From positions 48,608,001 through 48,672,000 of the forward strand of contig CM060731.1 in the NCBI GenBank assembly GCA_030704615.1: a stretch of 64,000 nt of DNA, given 5' to 3'. Positions 10,951 to 22,100 of the stretch are shown piece after piece; position 1 is the stretch's first letter; every line of letters begins with the position of its first letter. The notes below the pieces were generated by a model. That model was not told where the DNA came from. It was given only the letters and a program-made list of their open reading frames with translations, and did no database searches. This stretch comes from Takakia lepidozioides. Its lineage: Eukaryota; Streptophyta; Takakiopsida; Takakiales; Takakiaceae. Made by a program: the position numbers and the translations under genes.

Positions 10951-11541
10951 AGGGGCTCCAGTCTTCTTACCTGGTTCAGGCAAATGCCATTGGAAGGGGC
11001 TAGTGGCTGACTCACTATTAAAATTAAAGAATCTGGTCCAGTTGTATGAATTACCAGCTCTTTGGCGAACTTCTTGAGCAACAGCCTTCATCTGAATAAG
11101 ATGCCGAGTGGAACTCCCAGCCATAAAAGGGACAGAGTTCATATTGACGGTATGCCTGGTACCATTGCCATCACTCAAGGTCATGACATTAGTGTGGAAG
11201 TTGATTTCTGCCCTGGCTTCCCTCATCCAATCCAGGCCAATTAGAAATTGCTCTCCCATAGTTACAATACCAGTCACCGTGACTACCTTTCCAGCAATTC
11301 CAATGGACAAGGTTACAAGCCCTAAAGGCTCATATTTGGTGCCATCAGCTATAGTAACTTCCAGCCCTTTGGTAGGTACTAATTTCAAACCCAACACCTG
11401 AACAACATGTAAAGGAACAACAGAAATTGTGCACCCAGTGTCAACTATGCAGGAAAAAGACAAATGTCCTACATGGCATTGAGTAAGTAGTGGGTGTATA
11501 CGCACCTTCTCCCTGGGTTTAATTACTTCAGTATGTAACAA
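10816..11541 (-). pseudogene. Gypsy-1 aspartic protease region
   Basis: Retroviral-type aspartic protease that would process the polyprotein. The catalytic motif IVDTGCTISVVP lies at residues 32-43 (DTG codons 11442-11434), followed by GLKLVP and ADGTKYEPLG and the second-strand motif FLIGLDWMREA near residue 100. The reading frame runs on into the dUTPase-like domain. The PR core looks intact; it is disconnected from gag by a short non-open stretch near 11545-11680. Confidence 0.8.
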
Positions 11542-11683
11542 CTTGAAAGTATCATAAACAAGAATAGTAGTTAGGGGTTCAGAAGGTTTGACTACACGAT
11601 CACCTGTCCCTTCATTCGCAGGTGACCCTATTCGTTTAAACGAGCCTTACCCTTCTTTTCTTTCTCTCTCTCAAAGTTTTCAA

Positions 11684-12055
11684 TCATACCTGGCAAATCA
11701 GCCTGGTAAGGACAAAATCTGGTGACATAATCCTTGCCTTTGCAAATATAACATGCTGCATGGCTTTGATAACCAGCACCAGTATTAGTACGTCCCCTGT
11801 TGTCACCACTCTAGTTGGAATTTGATGGGGCTTGCCAGCGAGCATCAGCCTTAAAGGCCTGTAATTCAAGTCTGACCGTTTCCTGCACATCTCGTACCAC
11901 TGCAGGAAGAAGCTCTAGGGCTTCTCCATTGTTAGTGCTCATAATCAAATCTGAAGCATCACTCAACATGTGAATCGTTTGAAGTTTGGGTACCACTCCC
12001 TGTTTAGCTGCTTTAGTGCGCAAGCGTTCTTCGATTAACTGAACCATTTCTTTAC
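11684..12055 (-). pseudogene. Gypsy-1 gag C-terminal part with CCHC knuckle
   Basis: Minus-strand frames read EMVQLIEERLRTKAAKQGVV, a middle region, then a zinc-knuckle CYICKGKDYVTRFCPYQ. The N-terminal capsid part seen in copy 2 is missing because the fragment ends at about 12055. Frameshifts separate the parts. Confidence 0.75.
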
Positions 12056-12060
12056 AGGGC

Positions 12061-12297
12061 TTTGAATATGACATTGTTTACAAGAAACTGAAAGAAAAAA
12101 GCAACGCTGATGCGCTTACTCAGGGAGAGACCAAAACCCCTGTTCCTTATACGACCCTAAATGACTTGGCTCGCATGCATAATCCTGATCGTTCGCTGCC
12201 TGATTCACATTCACATGCATCTTTTTTGAGCTTGATGGATGAGTTACCCTATGCCATTACACCTGCTAGGGATCTCATTTCTTTTAATGTTCATTAA
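12061..12297 (+). pseudogene. Gypsy RNase H tail in opposite orientation
   Basis: Plus-strand frame opens with FEYDIVYKKLKEKSNADAL, matching the conserved gypsy segment after RNase H (typically F-x-I-x-Y-K-x-G-x-x-N-x-x-ADAL), and stays open for 78 codons to TAA at 12295. It abuts the gag end of the minus-strand gypsy-1 block at 12060, so it marks the second edge of the inverted block. Confidence 0.65.
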
Positions 12298-12327
12298 GAT
12301 GGTCACATTGGTCCTAGTTGCAAATTT

Positions 12328-12398
12328 GGACGTGACGTGGCGTTGACGCGTCAGCGTCACGTCCGACGTCAGCGACGGACGTGCGTCACGTCACGTCC
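12328..12398. repeat. Palindromic CpG-rich repeat
   Basis: GGACGTGACGTGGCG at the left (12328-12342) is inverted at the right (ending CACGTCACGTCC, 12398). Inside are the nested palindrome TGACGCGTCA and a second GGACGTG/CACGTCC pair. It could be a small MITE or part of a larger hairpin element reaching 12780. Confidence 0.6.
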
Positions 12399-12549
12399 TA
12401 AACCGACATTACTGTACATAAATATGTTTATTTTTTTACTTTACTATTGACTATTTACTATGAGAACCGACGTGGCAACCGATGTGGCCTCATTACGTGG
12501 ACTTCATTAATTATCTATAAAATTCATATATTATGATTTATATTGTCAA

Positions 12550-12780
12550 TCATGCGACCGTCAGCAAAGGTTGGTCGGACAAATTTTTATTCTTTTAAAA
12601 TAGGTGCGGCCACCAGAAGGGGGTGGTCGCACATTTTTTCTTATTTTTTAAATAGGTGCGACCACCAGCAGGTGGTGGTCGCAACATTTTAATTTTTTTT
12701 AATAGGTGCGACCACAAGCAAAGGGTGGTCGCACATTTTTTAAATTGGGTGCAACCACCAGCAGGTGGTGGTCGCAACTT
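12550..12780. repeat. Tandem array of hairpin units
   Basis: Four near-identical units, spaced about 42-52 bp, each a palindrome of the type TGCGACCACC-AGCA-GGTGGTGGTCGCA (about 12604-12632, 12657-12684, 12706-12734, 12750-12777), separated by T-rich spacers. A degenerate fifth unit lies near 12553-12579. Confidence 0.85.
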
Positions 12781-13663
12781 TTTCATTTCCCTATTGGATC
12801 TGGATGCTGCAACATGTCACCTTCCGGAGGTGAGAAAACTACCCAAAATGACAATTCTTTCTTAGACATGTATTGTAGGTAATGCCGAGTCATTTCCTGA
12901 ACCCAAATTGACGGAAACCCTATCCCTAAGCATTCTTTCTCTGCATCAAAATGAGAGTCTTGAAATTTTGATAGTTCAAGTATGTGGGCTGAACCGAAGG
13001 AGGATTGACATGAGGATCCGATATATATATATAGAGAGAGAGGGGGCAAGAGAGAATGTACTCATAAGACTTTGTTTGCCGACCTTGTGGCCATAAACTC
13101 TTCAGCTTGAGATCTTCCCTAAATTCAAAGAGAGAAAAAGAGACCTTCATAATGCTCATGGCATTGCGTCCTCTTTAGAACTCATCTTTGCAACAAATAT
13201 ACAATCTCTTCCAATCTAGATATTGAGTTAGTTATCAACCTATGCTTGAAAAACTCTCTCAATTCTAAACTAAAATTGGACAACTATAGCTTAACTTCCT
13301 GTTAAGCATCTGACAACTACAGCTTAACTTCTTGTTAAGCATCTGACATTTTCTTGCTAAACAGTCTAAGAATGGCTTTACCAGAATAGACAAACAAGTT
13401 CCTACGGTACAACTTCTGTGTCAACCAGTGGGCCCATAACCTGTTATAAGTGCCATAGCCAAAAGAAGACCAAATACACTATGATAAAAGAGTGATTATT
13501 TCAGATAGTGTATGCATATGCTATACAGCTTCCAAAGTAGATTTAGCAGAAAACAATCAGCAAGAAAGAGTACACCGGAAAAGAACAACGCGGGTAAGTA
13601 ATATGGAGGTCCATAGGCGGGAAACTTGAAAGAAAACCTACGTGGCATCTACATGTCCACAAG
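12781..13663. other. Non-coding stretch, possible old copia LTR material
   Basis: Contains GTGGGCCCATAACCTGTT (about 13429-13447), the same motif that sits at the start of both copia fragments (20930 and 52893), plus a short TA/GA microsatellite at 13020-13045 and a 30-bp direct repeat around AGCTTAACTTC near 13288-13345. No gene. Confidence 0.4.
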
Positions 13664-13668
13664 TAATG

Positions 13669-14382
13669 TGTCGCACACCTCACTTCGGTAAGTTCCCCTT
13701 CAAGTCATAGTTACTCGCTTTGATGCGCGTGCCTAATTCCCAACCTGGCCGCCGAGCCAACTTGGAGCTTCGGCTGCTCACCGGGACATAACGGTCCCCC
13801 TTTACTCCTCCACCAACTTGGGCCTAGTGGAAATTCCCTTTGGTAGATAACAGTCCGGAATAGCTCCCCACTCCTTGGTCGCTTTCCGGCTCGTTCGCTT
13901 ACGCACTAGTTTTCGGTCACCAACAGGCTTGCACCGTTCTCGGGGTTACTACTCCCTATATATACTTATGTGACTGTCTGCGGGGGTTTCACAAACAACC
14001 ATGCCATTTTATGGCGAACCACCACGAAGACCCTCGATTCCCGGTGATGAGTCGTGGTGACTCTTAGCCCACCCACCACGGCCCCATTGGACCGTGATGA
14101 GTCCCAAGACTCCCCACGACTCCCACCGCAAGGTCTCTGCCCCATGGTGAGTCCTATGCTACCCCCACTAAGTCCCACTAAGCTACCACCACCCCTTGTG
14201 GAGCCACCCCCACCGCAACCCGGTGTGCGGGGCTCCACCTAGTGAGCGCCTTCACCTCCTTGAGTGCCTTGGGCACTCAAGGGTGCTTCAGCCCCCCGTA
14301 CCTATCGCTGCCACTGCCCCCACCACAGGGGCAGCCCCTCCTGCGTCCCGACCCCCTGCCCTCAAAGCAAAGGGCCGTGACA
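13669..14382 (-). repeat. 3' LTR of the chromodomain gypsy element
   Basis: 714 bp, TGTC...GACA in plus-strand reading. Includes a CTATATATACTT sequence and repeated GTGATGAGTC-type motifs. A homologous LTR lies inverted at 62650-63375. Confidence 0.9.
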
Positions 14383-15305
14383 CACACCCCTACCAACAGG
14401 GAGTCGATGTCCTCATTGACTTGTCCATTTTGTAGAAACGAACATCCAAGTTGTGGCGTCCCACATCAAGGAGTTTGTTTCCGTACCATGGCATCCCATG
14501 GCAAAGAACCAAACCCCACACTTGAGTCTACTCTCCACTAGCTAGTGGCCGACTTCCTCCAAGTCCCAGCCAAGGGTGGAGCCTCTCAAGCTCATCCCAG
14601 TGCACTCTTCTTGGCCTACTTCTAGGCCAAGGAACGATCCTCCCCGAGGATCGAATCGTCTTACTGCAACAACATTGCTTGCGACCGCTCATGATGTCGC
14701 TTTTGGCATCACCTTGAGGGTTCATCTTGAACCATTTTTTACTAGGAAGATAACATTGGGCTAACCATGCGCCCCAATCACTACAATTGGTTCCGCCTTG
14801 GAATGTTGGCCTGAGGTACAGGAACACGCCGAAGCCGCACTACGACTTCGTCCCGAGGCTACATGATTATAGTACGTGAACGGAAGTACGTAGCTTCCGC
14901 GTTAGCCCGCACTACAAGGCAACCCCATCGGTAGCGCAGTTATAGTACGCGCACGCGCTAGGTGCGCACTAGCACGTGAACTCCCAAGGAAGGCGCAAGT
15001 TTCCTTGCCCCTTGGATGGGAGTCACCCGATTTCGGCACTACGCAAACACACGATTAATCTAATTTACCTCTCCCACTTTTGTAAGCTAGCATGCATTCT
15101 ACACACTAGCCAATCATACCATGCATCACCATTCCAAACAAAATAGGACGCACAACATTTGGAAACCATTTCATTTATAACAAAATTTGTACAATACAAG
15201 TTTTTGCAATCGGATTCCTGAGTTAGCTAAGCCGGGTTAAGCATGCATTTCCTCCCCCACGATCCAAGGTTGATGTCCCCATCAGCGTTTCTTCCGCTTT
15301 TGAGG
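14383..15305 (-). other. Untranslated stretch between pol and 3' LTR
   Basis: About 900 bp with no coding potential between the integrase/chromodomain stop and the 3' LTR. No clear polypurine tract is visible. Confidence 0.6.
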
Positions 15306-16040
15306 TCACCCTTCGAAAGCTGCAACCGCCTCAGATGCGTTTCCCATTTCTAAGGCACGCACCCAAGATGCCTCTACATGATGATAGCCCTTCCATTTCA
15401 CGAGATACTCCGTTTCTCGATTCTTGAACCTCCTCGACTTAAGCACTGCCTCCACCTCGTACTCAGGTTCCAACAGCACAGGTGACGGACGCAACACTTG
15501 ATGCCGATTCAGACGCGCTTCATCTTTGAAGTAAGGCTTCAAAAGGGAGATGTGAAATACCGGATGCACCTTGCTGTTTGCCGGCAGCTCCAATTCATAC
15601 ACATCCTCATTCATAACTTTCCGGATGCGAAAGGGTCTCGCATACGGAGGTAGGAACTTCGGATTCACTTCCGGAGGTAGTCGGAAATTCTTAATGTTCA
15701 ACCAGACCTCCGTGCCTGCCTCAAACTTAACTTCCTTCCGCTTCCAATTCACCTGCCGTTCATACCGTTTCCTAGCTTTGGGAATGTTGTACTTTGCGAG
15801 CTTCAACAAATGCTCTCGTTCTTCCAGCACCGCTGCTGCTGCCGGTTCCTCAACGACTTGGGCGGCCCAACTTGTCGGCACCATATGTGCTTTTCCATAG
15901 ACCAATACAAAAGGGGAAACTCCTGTTGCGGAGTGTTTTGTGTTATTATAACAGAACTTTGCCGCATCCAAGTGCTCCACGTAGTCCGATTGGTCTGCCG
16001 ACACGTAATTCCGCAAGATCTGCTTCACCACGGAATTCAC
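15306..16040 (-). pseudogene. Integrase C-terminus and chromodomain
   Basis: Continues pol after a one-base insertion in an A run near 16045-16050. The frame includes the integrase C-terminal part ([20 protein letters not shown]), the GPF/Y-like region (LPPYARPFRIRKV, ELELPANSKVHPVFHISLLK) and, at residues 195-237, a chromodomain: EYEVEAVLKSRRFKNRETEY then LVKWKGYHHVEASW. Chromodomains of this type are thought to steer integration to heterochromatin. All 244 codons are open. Confidence 0.88.
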
Positions 16041-18330
16041 CCTTTTTTGTTTGGCCGTTCATCGTAGGTTGGAAGGCGGTGCTCATCTTGAGCCTTGTCC
16101 CCATCTTCTTCCAAAGTGCCCTCCAAAATTTACTCATAAACTTTGGATCGCGGTCCGAGACAATATCCTTCGGGAATCCATGATGCTTGAAGACGTGGGC
16201 GAAGTAAAGTCGCCCCGTCTCCTGCGTCGTTGCCGTCTCCTTGGTGGGGATGAAATGACCCATTTTACTGAACCTATCCACTACCACCATAATCGCATTG
16301 AATCCTTTTGACAGCGGCATATCAGTCATGAAATGCTTCGAGACACTTTCCCAAGACCCCTCTGGAATCGGCAAGGGTTGTAACAGCCCCGCTTGCTTTT
16401 TGTACTCGCTCCGGTTTTGTTGGCATATGGTGCATGTCTTGACATACTCCGCGGCCTCCTCCCTCAGTTTGGGCCAGAAATACTCTTTCTTCAAGAGTGC
16501 CGCCGTACGCTTGGCTCCGCCGTGGCCCGCAAGCGGGCCATCATGACATTCTCTCAAGAGACTATCTCTGATCCCTCCCTTCGGCATGTAGAGACGCTTT
16601 TGCTTATACCGGAGCAGTCCATTTTGCAAGTGGAACTGCAATTTAACCTCCATCCTCAAGTCCCGCATCACAGACTTCGCCATCTCATCCTTCCGGTAAG
16701 CCTTCCGAATCTTCCTTTGGAGCGTCGTCTCGCCCCTGTACACCAACAAGAGCTGCTGCTTTCTACTTAAAGCATCGGCCACCACATTGTCCCGTCCCGG
16801 TTTGTACTGGATATCCACGTCGAACACCGCCAAAGTATCTTGCCACCTAAGTTGTTTTGGGGACAACTTAGGCTGCGTGGCAAAATACTGCACCACCGCC
16901 TTCATTTCCTTCTCATGCGTAGACCACCGTCGCTCCACTTCATTCAGTTTCTTACTTTCGTAAGCCACTGGACGTCCATCCTGCATGAGTACACCCCCTA
17001 TTGCGAAGTCCGACGCATCCGTATGAATCTCAAATGGACGGTCGAACTTCGGGATTTTGAGGACTGGAGCTTCCGTCATCCGTTGCTTCAACTCGGCAAA
17101 AGCTTGGCCACAAAAGGTGTTCCATACCCAGACTTTGGATTTACACAGAAGGTCTGACAGTGGCCCCGCGATCTTGGCGAAATTTCTCACATACTTCCGG
17201 TAATAGGAGGCGAGTCCTAGGAAGGATCGCACTCCCGGGACCGAAGTCGGAGGCTCCCAGTCCAAGATCACTATCACCTTCCTGTTATCCATTTTGATCC
17301 CATCCTGTGTAATCACATGCCCCAAGAACTCCACTCTTGTGACCCCGAATTCGCACTTTGAAGCTTTGGCATACAGCTTCCATTCTCGCAATTTCTGGAA
17401 CACCCTTTTGAGGTGCTCCAGATGCTCTTCCTTTATTTTCGAGTACACCAGTATGTTGTCGATGTATACGATCACAAAGTCATCCAACCACTCTTGGAAA
17501 AGGTTGTTCATTAGCATGCTAAAGATCGCGGGTGCGTTGGTGAGCCCAAAAGGCATCACCAAGAGCTCATACGAACCATATCTTGTCCTGCACGCGGTCT
17601 GCTCCTCATCTCTTTCTGCCACTCGGATCTGATGATACCCGGAGCGCAAATAGATCCGGCTGAAATACTTCGCTCCTGCCAACCAATCGAAGAGGTCGTC
17701 GATCCTTGGCAAATGGTACCGGTTCTTGATAGTCACCTTATTCAGGGCCCTGTAATCGACACACATCCGTAGCGTCCCCTCCTTCTTGTCTGCGAATAGC
17801 ACCGGGGCTCCGTAAGATGACTTACTCGGCCGGATGTACCCTCTTGACATTAGATCCTTGAGCTGAGTTTTCAGCTCGACCAACTCTCTATGGCTCAACC
17901 AGTAGGGGGCCTTGGCAGGCGGTTCCGATCCCGATATCACCTCAATCTTGTGGTCAACTCCCCTTCGCGGTGGCAAGCCGCTTAGTAAATCCTCCGGCAT
18001 CACATCCTGGTATTTCTCCAAGATCCCCTCGATCCAATCTGGGCTCGGCTCCCCATCGCCTTCTCCTTTCACTTGTCTTACGTAAAGCAAAAACTGGGGC
18101 TCGTGTGGCTCCTCCATGGCCCACTCCATTGCTGACAGAAGGTTTATTCGCCCTCCCACGGGTTTGGGCGTTTCCGACAATCGTAAAACTTCGCCACCAT
18201 TCCCACACGGCAGCGTGACTACTCTCTTGCGGCCATCTATGACCGCTCCGGATTTGCTCAAAAAGGTCATCCCCAAAATGAGATCCACTCCATCGATCTC
18301 GCAAATGGTGAAGTTTTCACGTCCTCCCAA
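15946..18330 (-). pseudogene. Gypsy pol: RT, RNase H and integrase core
   Basis: A 794-codon frame. RT shows [37 protein letters not shown] and the catalytic box as YIDNILVYS; the family has YIDD, so an essential Asp is Asn. RNase H starts normally ([15 protein letters not shown]) but jumps from EMKAVVQY to [16 protein letters not shown], missing roughly 30 residues usual there. Integrase has the HHCC zinc site (GHGGAKR...CTICQQ), SDRDPKF with the second acidic residue, but lacks the first Asp (SKHFMTDM where SMDFITG is usual) and has Lys where the last Glu belongs (NGQTK for NGQTE). The frame is remarkably open for an enzyme with so many active-site losses. Confidence 0.9.
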
Positions 18331-18914
18331 CTCCCTAGTTGAAGAGGAACATCGAATGCCAACCTCGTCGCCAATTGTGGTTCTCCTTTGGCAGAACGCA
18401 CCTCAATAGAGGCCCCCACGTCACTTGTCGGGAGCCCCAGCTTTCGTGCCGTTGCCTGTGTCATGAAGGAGTGCAACGCTCTTGTGTCCACCAACAACGA
18501 CACGTTAGTTCCGGAAATTATCCCATCCACGAACAATAACTGACTTCCTTTACGTAGGGCGTCAGTTTCCTGATACAATTCACAAGAGTAGTTGCCTACC
18601 TTGCAAGTCTTGGTGACCACCGCTTCCACCAAGCGGCTGATGGACTCTTCCGACAGCTCTATGGTCGCCCGAGTCATGTTCAATTGTTGGGGCTTTGCGC
18701 ACTTCTTAGCCATGTGCCCGGGCTCCCCGCAATTAAAGCACACTCCATCGAAGGTCGCCTTTTGTCCGCCATAAGGCGTCGCACCTGATTTTTCTTTCGG
18801 AGCACCGGGTGTCGTCTTGGAGTGTAACGGCCCTCCTTTCGATTTCCACGTGCAGCTCCGTTCGGCCTTGTCTTTCGCTCCTAGGGACATCCGAGAAGCA
18901 TTCAGCCCTCTCAA
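18267..18914 (-). pseudogene. Gypsy gag CCHC knuckle and protease
   Basis: Residues 58-71 are the zinc knuckle CFNCGEPGHMAKKC. About 85 residues further the protease motif reads LLVDTRALHSFM: the catalytic Asp-Thr-Gly is Asp-Thr-Arg (AGA for GGA), so the protease should be inactive. The frame ends in a shifted tail overlapping the pol frame at 18330. Confidence 0.88.
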
Positions 18915-19745
18915 ATGCCTCGTTCAAAGTCTTACGTGGCTTCTCCTCCAACTTCCGTCTGGCCCATGGGGCCAGTCCCGCCACAAAGTTGAAGACCATT
19001 TCTGGTTCTGCCATGTCCGCGACTTCCAGCAACAACACATTGAAAGCCTGAACATATCCCCGAATGTTATCTGTTTGCTTCAAATTCCTCATCTTGTCCC
19101 TGGCGAGCCAGGACGCGTTGAGGGGCACAAATTGTCTCTTCATCAGTTCCTTGAACCCGCTTCAGTTCAAGGTTTTCGGGTTTGGATCTCGGTCGTGAAG
19201 CGTTTCTGCCACCATTGTTGAGCATAGCCCCTTAAATAGGTGGGAGCCACTTCCACCTGATCCTCGTCACTCAACTTGGCCGCCCGGAAGTACTGCTCTA
19301 GCTCCAAGAGCTAGGTGTTGAGTGCCTTCCGATTTCGAACACCCTCGAAGGTGCCAGGTTCCTTAGGCTTCACCTTAAACTTTGCCTTAGTGGAAGTGGC
19401 ATTAGCCGCCTTCAACACGTCTTTCAACGTTCCGCCAAACTGCGCCAACAACCCTTCCCAAAAGGCTGCTGGTATGGGAGGCATCTGTTGGTCTGTCGGA
19501 GCTCTCAGGGATTCCTTGGGCTCCGACTCCTCAGATTCCTTCCGTTCTTGAGCGGCCTCGCTTTCAAAAACATGCATCGCTTCCTCAAATGGCCGCTTCG
19601 GTGACACGTCGCTCCCATCGGGCTTACCAGGATAATCATCTTTCGGGCCGTTTTGCTTTCGCTTTGGCTTGCCCGACCCCATGATGAGGCCAAACCCAAG
19701 GACGATCGCGTTCTGAACTCTAAGCTCTAATACCAAGTGTCGCAC
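18733..19745 (-). pseudogene. Gypsy gag, broken into frames
   Basis: The N-terminal frame (19745-19311) begins after the primer site and is rich in charged residues (KRPFEEAMHVFESEAAQERK). It stops at GVRNRKALNT, one codon before LLELEQYFRAAKLSDED in the same direction. Further frames (19143-18733) hold the capsid part RGYVQAFNVLLLEVADM and FVAGLAPWARRKLEEK. At least three stops or shifts separate these. The plus-strand element at 63397-63907 has the homologous gag start. Confidence 0.85.
19724..19735 (-). promoter_or_regulatory. Primer-binding site (initiator tRNA-Met type)
   Basis: Minus strand TGGTATTAGAGC, one base different from TGGTATCAGAGC, the usual plant PBS, two bases inside the 5' LTR. 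Confidence 0.85.
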
Positions 19746-20475
19746 ACCTCACTTTGGTAAGTTCCCCTTCAAGTCATAGTTACTCGCTTTGATGCGCGCG
19801 CCTAACTCCCAACCTGGCCGCCGGGCCAACTTGGAGCTTCGGCTGCTCACCAGGACATAACGGTCCCCCTTTACTCTTCCACCAGACCCTCCACCAATTT
19901 GGGCCTAGTGGAAATTCCCTTTGGTAGATAACAGTCCGGAATAGCTCCCCACTCCTTGGTCGCTTTTCGGCTCGTTCGCTTACTCACTAGTTTTCGGTCA
20001 CCAACGGGCTTGCACCGTTCTCGGGGTTACTACTCCCTATATATACTTATGTGACTGTCTGCGGGGGTTTCACAAACAACCATGCCATTTTATGGTGAAC
20101 CACCACGAAGACCCTTGATTCCCAGTGATGAGTCGCGGTGACTCTTAGCCCACCCACCACGGTCCCATTGGACCGTGATGAGTCCCAAGACTCCCCACGA
20201 CTCCCACCGCAAGGTCTCTGCCCCATGGTGAGTCCTATGCCACCCCCACTAAGTCCCACTAAGTCCCACTAAGCTACCACCACCCCTTGTGGAGCCACCC
20301 CCACCGCAACCCGGTGTGCGGGGCTCCACCTAGTGAGCGCCTTCGCCTCCTTTTGAGTGCCTTGGGCACTCAAGGGTGCTTCATCCCCCCATACCTATTG
20401 CTGCCACTGCCCCCACCACAGGGGCAGCCCCTCCTGTGTCCCGACCCCCTGCCCTCAAGGCAAAGGGCCCCGATA
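19738..20475 (-). repeat. 5' LTR of the chromodomain gypsy element
   Basis: 738 bp; longer than the 3' LTR mainly through an extra AGACCCTCCACCA-type duplication near 19883 and an extra AGTCCCACTA unit near 20258. Confidence 0.9.
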
Positions 20476-20599
20476 TAATGTATCTATGTGGCATTAAGGT
20501 GGCCCGTGTTAACATTGAATCTACTACCACAATGTACTAACAACATCTTTGATGTGCAGTAACACAATTAATAAGCCTCTGAAGGTGTCTCTGATCTAC

Positions 20600-21110
20600 A
20601 GATGCACAGATGTACATCTTCCCTACATTATTTTCTTCGTCCCAAATTGTCTGTGCAGCAAGTAACTCATATCATCGGGAGAAGCACCTGGGTTTGCTAC
20701 CGCTGTCGGTCTAACTGCAGATCCATCAATGATTGTCATCAATCGTTTTGCTTCAAACACAATTCTCATCTGGAATTTCCACAACTGAAAGGTCTCACTA
20801 TTGAACTTGGTTATGTGCGTGAAATCTCTTGTATCTACATTCCTAGCCATCATGACTAACTTCTGTAGATTAAACAAAAACAAGAAAGCATAACAGCATC
20901 TTCAGCGTAGTGGTTTCAGTACCAAGAGTGTGGGCCCATAACCTGTTGACAGAGTTTATAAATCTACACACATTTACAACGAGATTCCAGAGCCAGAGTC
21001 CTACCATCTGTATAGTCAGACATGAGATAGAGAGAGAAACAGTAAGTGAGAGACAAGCAAGACAACAATTCTTGATTCTTGAAAAACAAGATACATAATA
21101 GTCAGGCTTC
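20600..21110 (-). mobile_element. Copia 5' fragment: LTR end, primer-site region and gag N-terminus
   Basis: Minus strand: LTR-like sequence (21110-20947), the junction CAACAGGTTATGGGCCCA (about 20946-20929), then a frame 20883-20623 that reads FNSETFQLWKFQMRIVFEAK and IIDGSAVRP, the typical N-terminal gag block of Ty1/copia elements. The plus-strand copia at 52890 has the same junction but lacks exactly this gag N-terminus. Fragment ends near the chromodomain element's insertion at 20480. Confidence 0.7.
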
Positions 21111-21789
21111 ACGTCTCTGTATTTTCTGTCCAGTAACGAGCCGTCGACATATTTGACCAGCTGTCACTAATTCAAAATCAAACTCCTCATGATGAGGGTG
21201 TGTGGATGTAAATCGTTGCAATCCTACAATCTACCCTTCTACTACAGAATCATAATCAAAGTTGCAGTTCTGTTTCTTCTTGTACTGTACAGCTGAGAAC
21301 CAAATTTGATGCTGTGTACCATCACTTTCACATTAGACCTCTTCTCAACGATGTAATAACATAGGAGTTGTCAAGGTAATATCACAAAAAGAGAGTGTGC
21401 ATGAATACCCAATGCTTCAATGAACAAGAGTTTACATTAGTTAGTTTGTCATAGGGTTTCATAGAGCTGGAATTTGGGGACAAATTGCGGGGCTCAGTGT
21501 GAAACAGGTTCTAGATGATTCCGGACAGCAAGAATCTGCAGATTGTGATATACATGAGCGAGGCGACACAACTGTACTGCACAGAAGGTGACTATAATAA
21601 TAATCTAACGCAATGACAATGACGTTGATATCGATTCCGTATTTTATTATTTCTTACACAGAACTAGCTCCCCACCATACAAGTCACAAGCCAAGATATC
21701 TTTGAGGTCACCCCCGCTCCGTATATATATGCAGGTCAGGCTAGGGGAGCGTCATCTTCTCTTCTTCTCTTCTTCTCTTAGACACTTGA

Positions 21790-22100
21790 GTCTGTCTGAA
21801 CTTACTATCGGCTATTGCGTAGCTGTATATGTATCCTGGTGATTTCCAGTTCCGAGCATCTCGAGGGTACTGTGAAGCCAAATCATCTCCACCTTTGAAC
21901 TTATGGACTACTATAGTCTTGTAGTGAGCAGGAAGCATGCGCAGCAGCGGGCACTGGATTTAGGAGAGAGGCCCTTGGATCATTTTTGCATTAACGTGAG
22001 GGAAATTCTTTTGGGGGAGTGGAAGGTATGGCTTTCCCACCTTGAAATTATGCTGCGCAATGGTAGTAGTGTCGGAGGTTTCAACCTCTATCTCTGATAC
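21790..22100 (+). pseudogene. F-box-related remnant (unit A, left end)
   Basis: Plus-strand text includes MDYYSLVVSRKHAQQRALDL, related to the F-box protein segment MDYYKLVVGRHAQQRATGVI of the same unit, followed by EILLGEWKVWLSH. The F-box helix itself is degraded. An inverted copy lies at 51740-52060. Interrupted frames make this a relic. Confidence 0.5.

Larger units (their letters stand above)
9272..12060 (-). mobile_element. Gypsy family 1, copy 1: internal fragment (gag C-part to RNase H)
   Basis: Minus-strand order is gag C-part (12055-11684), protease (11541-11250), dUTPase-like domain (10950-10620), linker, reverse transcriptase (10312-9530) and the start of RNase H (9452-9280). No LTR is attached. 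The left end joins ORF-X at about 9271. The right end joins, head to head, a plus-strand RNase H tail at 12061. Flipping this 2.8-kb block would put RT and RNase H in line with that tail, so the block looks inverted in place. Several frameshifts and stops break the polyprotein. Confidence 0.85.
13669..20475 (-). mobile_element. Chromodomain Ty3/gypsy LTR retrotransposon, complete but inactive
   Basis: Two direct LTRs (3' LTR 13669-14382, 5' LTR 19738-20475) flank gag-pol on the minus strand. The target duplication TAATG lies at 13664-13668 and 20476-20480. LTRs start TGTC; the 3' LTR ends GACA, the 5' LTR outer end has decayed to GATA. A hand alignment shows about 22-25 substitutions over about 714 bp, mostly transitions, plus two small insertions in the 5' LTR. 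A tRNA-Met-type primer site follows the 5' LTR. The C-terminal chromodomain places it among chromoviruses. gag has frameshifts and key catalytic residues are mutated. Confidence 0.93.

Noticed and set aside
12550-12780. CRISPR-like regular spacing of palindromic repeats
   Set aside because: Plant nuclear context, spacers are similar T-rich sequence, and no cas-like genes.
14040-14160. Repeated GTGATGAGTC motifs in the LTR, reminiscent of a hammerhead ribozyme core
   Set aside because: The CUGAUGA...GAAA core and three-stem layout are absent.
15946-18330. Domesticated gypsy pol because of its long open frame
   Set aside because: LTRs, PBS and TSD are present and RT, PR and IN catalytic residues are lost; simple decay explains it.
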